The notes beneath the pieces were generated by a model, which saw only the letters and a program-made list of their open reading frames with translations, was not told the origin of the DNA and did no database searches. A DNA stretch of 64,000 nucleotides from Mycobacterium stomatepiae (GTDB lineage: Bacteria; Actinomycetota; Actinomycetes; Mycobacteriales; Mycobacteriaceae). This document shows, piece after piece, positions 18,723 to 28,289 of the stretch (the first letter of the stretch is position 1; each line of letters opens with the position of its first letter). The stretch lies in contig NZ_AP022587.1 of assembly GCF_010731715.1 (NCBI RefSeq), positions 1,860,001 through 1,924,000 of the forward strand, read 5' to 3'. The position numbers and the translations under genes were made by a program.

Positions 18723-19208
18723 TCATTCAGAATCGCCCGACAGCCGCTGGCGCAGCCGGCGATTCACCGACTCCGGCAGCAGGGCCGAGACGTTGCCGCC
18801 CATCATCGCGACCTCTTTGGCCAGCGACGACGACACGAACGAATACTGCGGCGCGGTCGCCACGAAGAACGTGTCCACGTTGGCGATGTGCTTGTTCATC
18901 TGCGCCATCTGCAACTCGTATTCGAAATCGGTGCCGGTGCGCAGGCCCTTGACGATCGCGGTCATTCCGCGCGACGTCACGAAGTCCACCACCAAGCCCT
19001 GTCCGACCTCGACGCGCACGTTCGGCAGATGAGCCGTCGCCTCCTCGATCATCGCGACCCGCTCGTCGATGTCGAACATGCCCTTCTTGGCGGGGTTCGT
19101 CAGGATCGCCACGACCACCTCGTCGAACTGACCCGCGGCGCGTTCGAAGACGTCGATGTGGCCCAACGTCACCGGGTCGAATGAACCCGGGCATACGGCA
19201 CCGCTCAT
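18723..19208 (-). CDS. coaD: Phosphopantetheine adenylyltransferase
   Basis: The product is 161 residues, the usual CoaD length. It shows the nucleotidyltransferase start [14 protein letters not shown] with the TxGH motif and the C-terminal [11 protein letters not shown] motif. It catalyses the fourth step of coenzyme A synthesis, joining phosphopantetheine and ATP to give dephospho-CoA. It lies downstream of rsmD on the same strand (24-base gap plus), the order seen in M. tuberculosis (Rv2966c-Rv2965c). The gene is intact. Confidence 0.97.
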   Translation of the reverse strand: MSGAVCPGSFDPVTLGHIDVFERAAGQFDEVVVAILTNPAKKGMFDIDERVAMIEEATAHLPNVRVEVGQGLVVDFVTSRGMTAIVKGLRTGTDFEYELQMAQMNKHIANVDTFFVATAPQYSFVSSSLAKEVAMMGGNVSALLPESVNRRLRQRLSGDSE

Positions 19209-19232
19209 AAGCGAACAACGTAGCAGGGAGGA

Positions 19233-19787
19233 TCAGCCGACTTCGGCCAGCTCCAACCGGGTGTCGCCGTAAATCCGTTCCGGCCACGGCGTCCACCGCT
19301 CCGGCCAGGTCAACGGCGCGCTGGCGGCGGCGCGCTCGATGACGGCGACCGTCCCCCCTCGCACCCAGCCGTGGGTGCTCAGGGCGACCAGCACCGCGTC
19401 GACCTCCGCGGTCTCGACGTCGTAGGGTGGGTCGGCCAGCACCAGATCGACCGGTGAGGCAGTGCCACCTGCCAGCGCCGCGGCCACCGCGCCTCGGCGC
19501 AGCGTCGCGCCGGGAAGCCCCAGGGTCTCGATGTTGGTCGCGATGACGGCCGCGGTGCGCGGATCGGACTCGACGAACAACGCGGACACCGCGCCGCGTG
19601 ACAGCGCCTCCAGACCCAGGGCGCCCGAACCCGCGTAGAGGTCCAGCACCGATAGGCCGGTCAGATCCAGCCGCGCGGTGACGATGTTGAATAACGACTC
19701 GCGCACCCGATCGGTGGTCGGCCGGGTTCCGCGCGACGGCACCGCGATGCGCCGCCCGCCGGCGACACCACCAACGATGCGGGTCAC
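19233..19787 (-). CDS. rsmD: 16S rRNA (guanine-N2) methyltransferase RsmD
   Basis: The product is 184 residues and is an SAM-dependent methyltransferase with the glycine-rich [11 protein letters not shown] motif and the catalytic ADPPY motif. It should methylate G966 of 16S rRNA during small-subunit assembly. I chose the GTG at 19787 (VTRIVGG) because GGGAG lies eight bases upstream; a GTG at 19796 is nine bases earlier and too close to that site. A degenerate copy of the first 20 bases occurs about 60 bases upstream, next to the pca stop. Confidence 0.93.
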   Translation of the reverse strand: MTRIVGGVAGGRRIAVPSRGTRPTTDRVRESLFNIVTARLDLTGLSVLDLYAGSGALGLEALSRGAVSALFVESDPRTAAVIATNIETLGLPGATLRRGAVAAALAGGTASPVDLVLADPPYDVETAEVDAVLVALSTHGWVRGGTVAVIERAAASAPLTWPERWTPWPERIYGDTRLELAEVG

Positions 19788-19845
19788 GCGCGCCACTCCC
19801 GCTCAACGCCGCGCCCAACAACTACGCCACCGATGATGCGGGTCA
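19767..19845 (-). repeat. Duplicated rsmD 5' end
   Basis: Bases 19826-19845 and 19767-19786 match at 17 of 20 positions and both code TRI(I/V)GGV on the minus strand. The first copy overlaps the pca stop; the second is the present rsmD start. A short tandem duplication or a relocated start explains the pattern. Confidence 0.6.
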
Positions 19846-22800
19846 GCTGAGCACCACCAGCAGATCTCCACCCTCGACCTGCGCGGTGCTCGACACCGCC
19901 ACCCGCGCCACGGTGGCGTCTTTCGGAGCGGTGATCGGAGCCTCCATCTTCATCGCCTCGATCGTGGCGATGGTCTGACCGGCGCTCACCCGATCTCCCT
20001 CGGCCACCGAAACGGCGACGACGCCGGCGAAGGGTGCGGCGATGTGGTCGGGATTGCTTCGTTCGGCCTTCTCGGCAGCCGGGATGGTGCTGGCAATGCT
20101 GCGGTCGCGCACCAGCACCGGACGCAGCTGGCCGTTCATGATGCACATCACCGTGCGCATGCCACGCTCGTCGGGTTCGGAGATGGCCTCGAGCCCGATC
20201 AACAGATCGACCCCGCGTTCCAGCTTCACCCGGTGCTCTTCACCCTGACGCAAACCGTAGAAGAACTGGTTGGCCGACAGATGCGACGTATCACCATAGA
20301 TGTCCCGGTGCTCCTCGAATTCCTTTGTCGGGCCGGGGAATAGCAGCCGATTAAGGGTGGCCTGACGCTTCGCGCCGGTCAGAGCCAGGACCGCCTCGTC
20401 TTCCGCGCTGAGCTCCTGGACGGGCTTGGCGGGCCCACGGCCTTCCAGTGCGGCGCTGCGCAGCGGCTCCGGCCAGCCACCGGCCGGGTCGCCCAGCTCG
20501 CCGCGCAAGAAGCCCAGTACCGATTCCGGCATATCGAATCGTGCTGGTTCCGAAGCGAATTCGTCGGCGGTGAGCCCCGAGCCGACCAGGGCCAGCGCCA
20601 GGTCGCCCACCACCTTCGACGACGGCGTGACCTTGATCAACCTGCCCAGTACCCGATCGGCACCGGCGTAGGCCTCTTCGATCTCTTCGAACCGATCGCC
20701 GAGCCCCAGCGCGATCGCCTGCTGGCGCAAGTTCGACAACTGGCCGCCCGGGATCTCGTGGTGATAGACCCGTCCGGTCGGGCCCGGCAGCCCGGATTCG
20801 AAGGGCGAGTAGACCTTTCGCAGGGCCTCCCAGTACGGCTCCAGCGCGCATACCGCCGACAGCGACAGGCCGGTGTCGTGGTCGGTGTGCGCGGCGGCGG
20901 CGACGATCGAACTCAGCGCCGGCTGGCTGGTGGTGCCCGCCATCGGCGCGGCGGCACCGTCGACGGCGTCGGCACCCGCCTGCCAGGCGGCCATGTAGCT
21001 GGCCAGCTGACCACCCGGGGTGTCGTGGGTGTGCACGTGGATCGGCAGGTCGAAGCGACTGCGCAGCGCGCTCACCAGTTGACGGGCCGCCTGTGGCCGC
21101 AACAATCCGGCCATGTCCTTGATGGCCAGGACGTGCGCGCCGGCCTCGACGATCCGCTCGGCCAGGTTGAGGTAGTAGTCGAGCGTGTAGAGCCGCTCCC
21201 CCGGGTCGGACAGGTCCCCGGTGTAACACATCGCGACTTCGGCTATCGCCGTACCGGTTTCGCGGACGGCGTCGATGGCCGGGCGCATTGACTCCAGGTT
21301 GTTGAGCGCGTCGAAGATGCGGAAGATATCGATGCCGGTGGCGGTCGCCTCCTCGACGAACGCCGACGTGACCAGTTCCGGATATGGCGTGTACCCCACG
21401 GTGTTTCGGCCCCGGAGCAGCATCTGCAGGCAGATGTTGGGCATCGCCTCGCGCAGCGTGGCCAGCCGCTCCCAGGGGTCCTCCTTGAGGAAGCGCAGCG
21501 CCACATCGTAAGTCGCACCGCCCCAACACTCCACCGACAGCAGCTGCGGCATAGTCCGGGCCAGATAGGGCGCCACCATCATCAGCCCGCTGGTGCGCAC
21601 CCGGGTGGCCAGCAGCGACTGGTGAGCGTCGCGGAACGTCGTGTCGGTCACGCCCACCGCGGGCGACTCACGCAGCCAGCGCGCAAAGCCCTCGGGACCC
21701 AACTCGACCAGCCGCTGTTTCGATCCGGCCGGCGGCGCCGCCTCGAGATCGGCCGGATCTATCGGGGGCAGCTTGTCGTGCGGATAGACCGTCGACGGGT
21801 GGGTGCCGTGCGGATGGTTGACCGTCACGTCGGCCAGGTAGTTGAGGATCTTGGTGCCGCGATCGGCCGAGCCGCGTGCGGTCAGCAGCTGCGGCCGCTC
21901 ATCGATGAACGAAGTGGTGATCCGGCCGGACTGAAAGTCCGGATCATCCAGAACCGCTTGCAGGAAAGGAATATTCGTCGATACCCCGCGAATCCGGAAC
22001 TCCGCGATGGCGCGACGGGCCCTGGACACTGCGGTGTGAAAGTCGCGTCCCCGGCAGGTCAGTTTGACCAGCATCGAATCGAAGTGCGCGCTGATCTCCG
22101 CGCCGAGGTTGGTGCTGCCGTCCAGCCGGATGCCGGCACCCCCGGGACTGCGGTAGGTGCTGATCCTGCCGGTGTCGGGGCGGAACCCGTTGGCCGGATC
22201 TTCGGTGGTGATCCGGCATTGCAGCGCGGCGCCGTGTGGCCGGATGTTCTCCTGTCGCAGGCCCAGATCCTCCAGCGTCTCACCGGAGGCGATGCGCAAC
22301 TGGCTGGACACCAGGTCGACGTCGGTGATCTCCTCGGTCACGGTGTGCTCGACCTGAATCCGCGGATTCATCTCGATGAAGACGTAGTGTCCGCTCTCGT
22401 CCAGCAGGAACTCCACGGTGCCCGCGCAGCTGTACCCGATGTGCCGAGCGAAGGACACGGCGTCGGCGCAGATCTTGTCGCGCAGCTCGGCGGAAAGGTT
22501 TGGCGCGGGCGCCAATTCGATAGCCTTCTGGTGGCGACGCTGCACGCTGCAGTCGCGCTCGTGCAGATGGATCACATTGCCGGCGGTATCGCCCAGGATC
22601 TGCACCTCGATGTGGCGTGGTTTGATCACCGCCTGCTCGAGATAGACCGTCGAGTCGCCGAACGCCGATTCGGCCTCACGACTGGCGGCCTCGATCGCTT
22701 CGCGCAGCGCATCGATGTCGGTGACGCGGCGCATGCCTCGCCCCCCGCCACCGGCAACGGCCTTGACGAACAACGGAAACCGCATGTCCGCCTCACCAGA

Positions 22801-23247
22801 CTCCAAGGCCGAAACCAGCTCGTCGACGGACGCCGACGGCGCCGAGGAAGTGAGCACCGGCAGCCCGGCCTCGCGCGCGGCCTCGATAGCCCGCGCCTTG
22901 TTTCCGGTCAGCTCAAGGATTTCCGCGCCGGGGCCGACGAACGTGATACCGGCGGCCGCGCACGCCGCGGCCAATTCCGGGTTCTCCGACAGGAAGCCGT
23001 ACCCGGGATAGACGGCGTCGGCGCCGGCCCGGCAGGCCGTTTCCACGATCTCGTCGACCGACAGGTAGGCGCGCACGGGATGGCCGACGTCGCCGATCTG
23101 ATAGGACTCATCGGCCTTGAGCCGATGTACCGAGTTGCGGTCCTCGTACGCGTAGACGGCCACGGTCGTAACGCCGAGTTCGTAAGCCGCGCGGAACGCA
23201 CGGATCGCGATCTCGCCGCGATTGGCCACCAGCACTTTGGAGATCAC
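19843..23247 (-). CDS. pca: Pyruvate carboxylase
   Basis: The product is 1134 residues, the full length for a single-chain pyruvate carboxylase. It has an N-terminal biotin carboxylase (start VLVANRGEIAIRAF, glycine-rich GGGGRGMR loop), a central carboxyltransferase (FRDAHQSLLATR) and a C-terminal biotinyl domain with the AMKM lysine at about residue 1100. It forms oxaloacetate from pyruvate and bicarbonate with ATP, replenishing the citrate cycle. It is followed by rsmD and coaD on the same strand, as in M. tuberculosis. No defects are visible. Confidence 0.97.
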   Translation of the reverse strand: MISKVLVANRGEIAIRAFRAAYELGVTTVAVYAYEDRNSVHRLKADESYQIGDVGHPVRAYLSVDEIVETACRAGADAVYPGYGFLSENPELAAACAAAGITFVGPGAEILELTGNKARAIEAAREAGLPVLTSSAPSASVDELVSALESGEADMRFPLFVKAVAGGGGRGMRRVTDIDALREAIEAASREAESAFGDSTVYLEQAVIKPRHIEVQILGDTAGNVIHLHERDCSVQRRHQKAIELAPAPNLSAELRDKICADAVSFARHIGYSCAGTVEFLLDESGHYVFIEMNPRIQVEHTVTEEITDVDLVSSQLRIASGETLEDLGLRQENIRPHGAALQCRITTEDPANGFRPDTGRISTYRSPGGAGIRLDGSTNLGAEISAHFDSMLVKLTCRGRDFHTAVSRARRAIAEFRIRGVSTNIPFLQAVLDDPDFQSGRITTSFIDERPQLLTARGSADRGTKILNYLADVTVNHPHGTHPSTVYPHDKLPPIDPADLEAAPPAGSKQRLVELGPEGFARWLRESPAVGVTDTTFRDAHQSLLATRVRTSGLMMVAPYLARTMPQLLSVECWGGATYDVALRFLKEDPWERLATLREAMPNICLQMLLRGRNTVGYTPYPELVTSAFVEEATATGIDIFRIFDALNNLESMRPAIDAVRETGTAIAEVAMCYTGDLSDPGERLYTLDYYLNLAERIVEAGAHVLAIKDMAGLLRPQAARQLVSALRSRFDLPIHVHTHDTPGGQLASYMAAWQAGADAVDGAAAPMAGTTSQPALSSIVAAAAHTDHDTGLSLSAVCALEPYWEALRKVYSPFESGLPGPTGRVYHHEIPGGQLSNLRQQAIALGLGDRFEEIEEAYAGADRVLGRLIKVTPSSKVVGDLALALVGSGLTADEFASEPARFDMPESVLGFLRGELGDPAGGWPEPLRSAALEGRGPAKPVQELSAEDEAVLALTGAKRQATLNRLLFPGPTKEFEEHRDIYGDTSHLSANQFFYGLRQGEEHRVKLERGVDLLIGLEAISEPDERGMRTVMCIMNGQLRPVLVRDRSIASTIPAAEKAERSNPDHIAAPFAGVVAVSVAEGDRVSAGQTIATIEAMKMEAPITAPKDATVARVAVSSTAQVEGGDLLVVLS

Positions 23248-23263
23248 TATTGACTCCTCATAT

Positions 23264-23905
23264 TTACAGCAGCGTCGACCAGTAGTCCCAGAACCGCACC
23301 ATGATCAGCAAAAACACCGCGGTAAACCATAGCGCGGTGATCGACCACCGCCATTGATAGAGCACCCGTACCGCCGCGCTGCGGTCGAGTACCGGGCCAA
23401 ACGCGATGGACCCGACCACCACCAGCAGCGTGATCGTCATCGCCCAGACGACCATGCAGTAGGGGCACAACGCTCCGATCCGGTACAGGCTCTCGTAGAT
23501 CAGCCAATGCACAAACACCGCGCCGACCAGCAAACCGGCCGCCAGCACTGACCAAAACCATTGGGGTATGGACACTTTCGCCACGGCAAGCACGCCGACC
23601 ACCAATACCACGGTGAACGCCACGATGCCGAGCAGTGGGTTCGGGAATCCCAGCACCGACGCTTGCGGCGTGACCATCACCGAGCCGCACGAGATGATCG
23701 GATTCACGTTGCACGACGGCACGTACGACGGATTGCGCAGGATGTCGATCTTCTCCACCGTCAGCGTCATCGACGAGATCAACCCGACCGCACCGGCGAT
23801 CAGCACCCACCAAGCGCTGCGCGTCGGTACCGACGAGTCACGCGTCGAAACCAGTGTCGGTTCGCCGGATCGCTCGGCTGGTTCGACCGACACCGTAACC
23901 GTCAC
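23264..23905 (-). CDS. VKOR-family membrane disulfide oxidoreductase
   Basis: The product is 213 residues with four to five hydrophobic helices. It has the VKOR features of a loop cysteine pair (CNVNPIISC) and the membrane active-site CPYC. Bacterial VKOR reoxidises a DsbA-like partner and passes electrons to quinone. The start overlaps the end of the upstream DsbA-like gene by four bases, so the two proteins are made together, as Rv2968c and Rv2969c are. This supports a role in oxidative folding of exported proteins. Confidence 0.92.
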   Translation of the reverse strand: MTVTVSVEPAERSGEPTLVSTRDSSVPTRSAWWVLIAGAVGLISSMTLTVEKIDILRNPSYVPSCNVNPIISCGSVMVTPQASVLGFPNPLLGIVAFTVVLVVGVLAVAKVSIPQWFWSVLAAGLLVGAVFVHWLIYESLYRIGALCPYCMVVWAMTITLLVVVGSIAFGPVLDRSAAVRVLYQWRWSITALWFTAVFLLIMVRFWDYWSTLL

Positions 23906-24669
23906 GAAGCCGCGGGAGCGACGGCCGTGTCGATGCCCGGAACGTCACCGACGATGGTCTTGATCTTGGCGACCAGCGCATCGGGCGTCGACGGGTCGTA
24001 GTTTTCGCCGTTGATCTTGATCGTCGGGGTCGCGGTGATGCCCGCGGCGGAGGCTTCCCCGGTGACCTTGGTCAGGTACTTCCCGCTGTTGATGCAGTCC
24101 GGCACCTTGCCGACGACGCCGGCCTCGCGGGCCAGCTCGATCAACTTCGCGTTATCGGGGAAGTCGGGCCCCCGCTCGTCGGGCTGGACGCCCTTGCTGA
24201 ACAGCGCGGCGTGAAAGCGCCGGAACGCATCCATGTTCTCGTCGGCGACGCACAATGCCGCCGACCCGGCCCGCGACGAATAGTTCTGACTCTTGGAACT
24301 GTCGAGGATCGCGACCATCGAGTAGTCGGCCGCAATGGCGCCGGCGTCGATCAGCTTGGACACCGTCGGTCCGAACGTGCGCTCGAAGTTACCGCAGGCC
24401 GGGCAGAGGAAATCCTCGTAGAACGTCACGACGGCCTTGGGGTTGGTGGTCCCGGGCTGAGTGACCAGCTTGCTCGACGTCACCCGGACCGTGTCGCCCT
24501 GACCGCCGACGCCGCCCTTCTTGTCGTGATGCGACGTCACGATGTAGAACACCAGCGCGACCGCGAAGACGATGATGAATGCGGTGCCGCCGATCTGAAT
24601 CAGCCGGCCGGACTTCCCGTCTGACGCCTTCAGGTCGAATCGGGGGGGACGTTTCGATTTGTCGGCCAC
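23902..24669 (-). CDS. Membrane-anchored DsbA-like thiol oxidase
   Basis: The product is 255 residues. After a charged N-terminus there is one transmembrane helix (about residues 25-47) and then an extracytoplasmic thioredoxin-fold domain with the active-site CPAC in EDFLCPACGNF. The sequence matches the Rv2969c/DsbA type that introduces disulfides into exported proteins and is recycled by the VKOR encoded next. The two genes overlap by four bases. A second cysteine pair in the helical insertion (ALCVAD and DCINSG) is also present. Confidence 0.92.
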   Translation of the reverse strand: MADKSKRPPRFDLKASDGKSGRLIQIGGTAFIIVFAVALVFYIVTSHHDKKGGVGGQGDTVRVTSSKLVTQPGTTNPKAVVTFYEDFLCPACGNFERTFGPTVSKLIDAGAIAADYSMVAILDSSKSQNYSSRAGSAALCVADENMDAFRRFHAALFSKGVQPDERGPDFPDNAKLIELAREAGVVGKVPDCINSGKYLTKVTGEASAAGITATPTIKINGENYDPSTPDALVAKIKTIVGDVPGIDTAVAPAAS

Positions 24670-24765
24670 AGCTTCGGTGATCCTTCTGTGTTTGGGTCGG
24701 CTAGCGGGCGTGTCCGTAAGCCGCAGACAGCGCTTCTAGATTACCGGCGAGCGCGCCCCGGCAAA

Positions 24766-25883
24766 TCAGGCCCGGCTCAGGTGGGCGCGCAGGGCAGAAA
24801 TCAGATCGCTGGTTGCGGCCGCGCTGCCGCCCCCGAGCTGAAACAGGCTGGCGAAACCGTGCGTCAGCGAACCCAGGCACCGCAGGTCCACCGCGGTGCC
24901 CGCGGCCTGCAGCGCCGTCGCGTAGCGCTCGCCCTCGTCGCGCAACGGATCGAATCCCGCAACGGCGATCAGCGCGGGCGCCAGCCCGGACAGCGACTCG
25001 GCCAGCAGCGGCGATACCCGCGGGTCCCCCTCGTCGATGCCGGTGCCGCGCAGGTACTGGGCGGTGAACCAGTCGATGTCCCGCTTGGTCAGCAGGAAAC
25101 CGCGGGCAAACAGGCCCAGCGACCGGGTCTGCGCGGTGAAGTCGGTCCGCGGGTAGATCAGCCACTGCAACAGCGGCGCCGGGCCACCCTCGTCGCGCGT
25201 CAGGTGGCACACCAGCGCGGCCAGGTTGCCGCCCGCGCTGTCTCCACCGACCGCGACACGCCCGGGGTCGCGCCGAGCTCGGCGGCGTGCTCGCAGGCCC
25301 ACTTGAACGCCGCGTAGGCGTCGTCGATCGCGGCCGGCGCCGGATGCTCGGGGGCCAGCCGGTAGTCGATCGACAACACGTGGACACCCGCGTCACGGCA
25401 GGTCAACCGGCACAGCGCATCGGCGGTGTCCAGGTCGCCGAGCACCCAGGCCCCGCCGTGATAGAAGACGAGCAAGTCCGACGCCGTACCGCTGGCGGGG
25501 CGGTAATGCCGCGCCCCGATCTCGCCGGCGGGCCCGGGAATGGTCAGGTCGTCGACCGTGACGTGTATCTGCGGGCCGGGCAGCGACAGCAGCGACTGAC
25601 GCATCTGCGCGCGAGACGCCGCCGGGTCGGCGTTGACGGCCAAGCCGTCGATACCGCCGAGCCGCATGCCAGACAACATCAGCTGCAGGGTGGGATCGAG
25701 CGTGTTGCCGTCGATGATGATCGAGCGGCCGCCGAACATCACCCGCTTGGCCGGAGTCGGAATCCACGGAATGACCTTGACGCCAACGTTGGTGACGACG
25801 TCTTGCATGCGACCGCCCCAGCGAGTCGATGCGCGCCTGGCTTCCAGATGCAGCCCCGGTGCGCCTGGCAGACTCTGTGTCAT
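24766..25883 (-). pseudogene. lipN: LipN-type esterase (HSL family) with one-base frameshift
   Basis: Corrected, the product would be about 372 residues, close to LipN. The N-terminal part (to about residue 205) has the HGGAW oxyanion motif. The second frame starts at DPGRVAVGGDSAGG, the nucleophile elbow, and continues with the acidic residue in GFDPLRDEG and the catalytic His in LTHGFASLF. The frames join at about 25267-25272, where one extra base (GCGGACC instead of GCGACC on the minus strand) would restore reading. As written, the protein stops at 25200 without its catalytic serine. The ATG at 25883 has AAGGGGG upstream and is preferred over a TTG at 25919. LipN-type enzymes hydrolyse short-chain esters. 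Confidence 0.85.
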
Positions 25884-26724
25884 GTCCGGCCCCCTTGAAA
25901 AAAACGTAGTCACCCTCAATGACGGTCACGCGATCCCCGCCGTCGGGTTCGGAGTCTTCCAGGTCCCTCCGGCAGAGACCGAGCAGGCGGTGAGTACAGC
26001 GCTGCAAGCCGGGTACCGGCATATCGACACCGCCGCCTACCGCAATGAACGGGAAACCGGGCGCGCGGTTGCCGAGTCCGACGTGCCGCGCGATCAACTC
26101 TACGTGGTGACCAAGCTGTGGAACTCCGAGCAGGGCTACGACAGCACCCTGACGGCGTTCGATGCCAGCATGGACCGCCTCGGCCTCGACTACCTGGACC
26201 TCTACCTGATCCATTGGCCGATGCCGGCGCTGGGCAAGTTCGTCGAAACCTTCAAGGCTTTCGCCCACCTGCGCGACCAGGGCCGGATCCGCTCCATCGG
26301 AGTCAGCAATTTCGAGCCCGAGCATTTGATGGTTCTCATCGATGCCATCGGCATTGTTCCCGCCGTCAATCAGGTCGAGTTGCATCCCCGTTTTCCGCAG
26401 ACGGAATTGCGAAAAGTGCACGCCCAGCACGGAATCGCGACCGAGGCGTGGGCACCGCTGGGGCAAGGAGCGCTGCTGACACACCCCACCGTCGCGGCCG
26501 TCGCCGAAGGACGTGGGCGGACACCAGCCCAGGTGTTGATCAGATGGCATATACAGCTCGGTAATATCGTCATCCCCAAGTCGGTCAACCCTGCACGGAT
26601 TGCGAGCAACTTCGACGTGTTCGATTTCGAACTCACCGCCGATGAAATGGCGACGATTTCCTCGCTCGACGACGGCACACGGCTTGGTCCTGATCCACGA
26701 ACTTTCAGTTTCACAGGTAGGTGA
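25882..26724 (+). CDS. Aldo-keto reductase
   Basis: The product is a 280-residue single-domain AKR with the HIDTAAY segment carrying the catalytic Asp and Tyr region, VTKLW (Lys), IHWPM (His) and the C-terminal IPKSVNPARI coenzyme-binding segment. It should reduce aldehydes or ketones with NADPH; the substrate is unknown. The ATG at 25882 shares two bases with the divergent LipN start, so no separate ribosome-binding site is available. The stop is directly followed by the ATG of a second AKR. It resembles the tandem AKR pair known in M. smegmatis. Confidence 0.88.
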   Translation: MSGPLEKNVVTLNDGHAIPAVGFGVFQVPPAETEQAVSTALQAGYRHIDTAAYRNERETGRAVAESDVPRDQLYVVTKLWNSEQGYDSTLTAFDASMDRLGLDYLDLYLIHWPMPALGKFVETFKAFAHLRDQGRIRSIGVSNFEPEHLMVLIDAIGIVPAVNQVELHPRFPQTELRKVHAQHGIATEAWAPLGQGALLTHPTVAAVAEGRGRTPAQVLIRWHIQLGNIVIPKSVNPARIASNFDVFDFELTADEMATISSLDDGTRLGPDPRTFSFTGR

Positions 26725-27576
26725 ATGACGTTGACTGGCGACGCGGGACTCGCCGTACCCTCGATCACTCTTAACGACGAGAACACGATGCCGGTGCTCG
26801 GCCTCGGCGTCGCGGAGTTGTCGGAGGACGAGACAGAACGTGCTGTATCGGCAGCACTGGAAATGGGCTGCCGGCTGATCGACACTGCCACGGCCTACGG
26901 CAATGAAGCCGCCGTCGGGCGCGCCATAGCCGCTTCCGGGATCCCCCGCGCGGACCTGTTCGTCACCACCAAGCTCGCCACCGCCGACCAGGGGCTCAAA
27001 GGGGCGCAGGATGCCTGCGAGGCCAGCCTCGAACGGCTGGGCCTGGATTACCTGGACCTGTACCTGATTCACTGGCCGGCCGCCGCGCTCGGCAAGTATG
27101 TGGACTCCTTCGGGGGGCTGCTTCAGCTGCGCTCCACCGGACACACCCGTTCCATCGGTGTCGCCAACTTCACCGAGGAATACCTGGAGATGGTCATCGA
27201 CCTGGTCTTCACGACGCCGGCCGTCAATCAGATCGAGTTGCACCCACTGCTCAACCAGGACGACATGCGCAAGACAAACGCGCGGCACAATGTTGTGACG
27301 CAGTCCTACACACCGCTGGCCCTGGGCAAGCTGAACGACAACCCGACCGTGAATTCCGTCGCGGGCGAATACGGCAAGACGGCCTCGCAGGTGCTGCTGC
27401 GATGGAACCTGCAACTGGGTAACGCGGTCGTCTTCCGCTCCGCCAACCCCGAGCACATCGCCACCGACTTCGACGTGTTCGATTTCGAATTGGCCGCCGA
27501 GCACTTGGACGCGATCAACGCGCTCAATGACGAAACCCGGCTGCGTCCGGACCCGAACACCTACGAAGGCGCCTAG
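26725..27576 (+). CDS. Aldo-keto reductase (Rv2971 type)
   Basis: The product is 283 residues and is closest, by memory of sequence, to Rv2971 of M. tuberculosis ([20 protein letters not shown] at the start). AKR motifs are present: [21 protein letters not shown] and the C-terminal FRSANPEHI. It begins immediately after the stop of the preceding paralogue, so both come from one message. Rv2971-type enzymes are proposed to detoxify dicarbonyls such as methylglyoxal. It ends in a four-base convergent overlap with the HNH gene. Confidence 0.92.
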   Translation: MTLTGDAGLAVPSITLNDENTMPVLGLGVAELSEDETERAVSAALEMGCRLIDTATAYGNEAAVGRAIAASGIPRADLFVTTKLATADQGLKGAQDACEASLERLGLDYLDLYLIHWPAAALGKYVDSFGGLLQLRSTGHTRSIGVANFTEEYLEMVIDLVFTTPAVNQIELHPLLNQDDMRKTNARHNVVTQSYTPLALGKLNDNPTVNSVAGEYGKTASQVLLRWNLQLGNAVVFRSANPEHIATDFDVFDFELAAEHLDAINALNDETRLRPDPNTYEGA

Positions 27577-28289
27577 CGAGGTCCCGCCGGGCAGGTGGCG
27601 GCGGCCTGACGCAGCGCGCCCGCCGACGCCTGATCCACCGGCAGCTGGTAACCGCGCAGCACCGCGATGAACTGCATCGCGTACTGGCAGGCGAACGCGC
27701 GATTGGGCGGCATCCATAACGCCGGCGGCAGGTCGCCCTTGTCCTGATTGGCCTGACCCTGCACGGCCAGCAGGTTGGCCGGGTCGTTGGCGAACCGCCG
27801 CCGCTCGGCATCCGGCCAGCCGGAAGCCCCCATGTCCCACGCGTAGGCAAGCGGGACGATGTGGTCGATCTGCACGGATTCGCCGACCTTCGCGCCCCGT
27901 TGGAAGGCGATCGTCGTGTTGGTATACGGGTCGTGCAGGGTGCCGGTGGCCACGGCGGTTGGGCACCGCTTGATCGCGACGAAGGTCTTGTCGACGAGAT
28001 CGCGGTCGAGGATGTCGTCGCGGGTGTCACAGCCGTTGCGACCGCCCGGGGCGTCGTTGTCGTCATCCCAGGAGTCGCCGAACGCCGACCGGCGGTAGTC
28101 GTAGTGGTGCACCCGAAGCGGTGCCACCGCAATGCCGGCCAGCACATCGGTTCCCGGTGCCACCGTGGGAACGTCGGCCCGCGAGGCGATCTCGGCGTGC
28201 TTGGCCGACGTCGAACCCAGCGTCTGGTATGCGACCAGCACCGCGAGCACCGCGGCCGTCGACAACCAGAGGAACGTCTTGCGCGTCAC
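27573..28289 (-). CDS. Secreted or anchored HNH-family protein (Rv2972c type)
   Basis: The product is 238 residues. A signal-anchor helix (about residues 5-22) is followed by a DUF1524/GmrSD-like HNH region with the [17 protein letters not shown] sequence and the N..L..V..Q.N pattern of HNH folds. It is thus probably an exported nuclease-like protein of unknown target. The GTG start at 28289 overlaps the recG stop (GTGA); a longer upstream frame would run inside recG and was not chosen. Confidence 0.82.
   Translation of the reverse strand: MTRKTFLWLSTAAVLAVLVAYQTLGSTSAKHAEIASRADVPTVAPGTDVLAGIAVAPLRVHHYDYRRSAFGDSWDDDNDAPGGRNGCDTRDDILDRDLVDKTFVAIKRCPTAVATGTLHDPYTNTTIAFQRGAKVGESVQIDHIVPLAYAWDMGASGWPDAERRRFANDPANLLAVQGQANQDKGDLPPALWMPPNRAFACQYAMQFIAVLRGYQLPVDQASAGALRQAAATCPAGPR

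Noticed and set aside
21622..23253. 543-codon plus-strand open frame
   Set aside because: Antisense shadow of pca, whose domains and length are complete.
25393..27966. 857-codon open frame on the minus strand
   Set aside because: It is antisense to two well-supported aldo-keto reductases and its translation is low in family-like motifs; long antisense frames are normal at this GC content.
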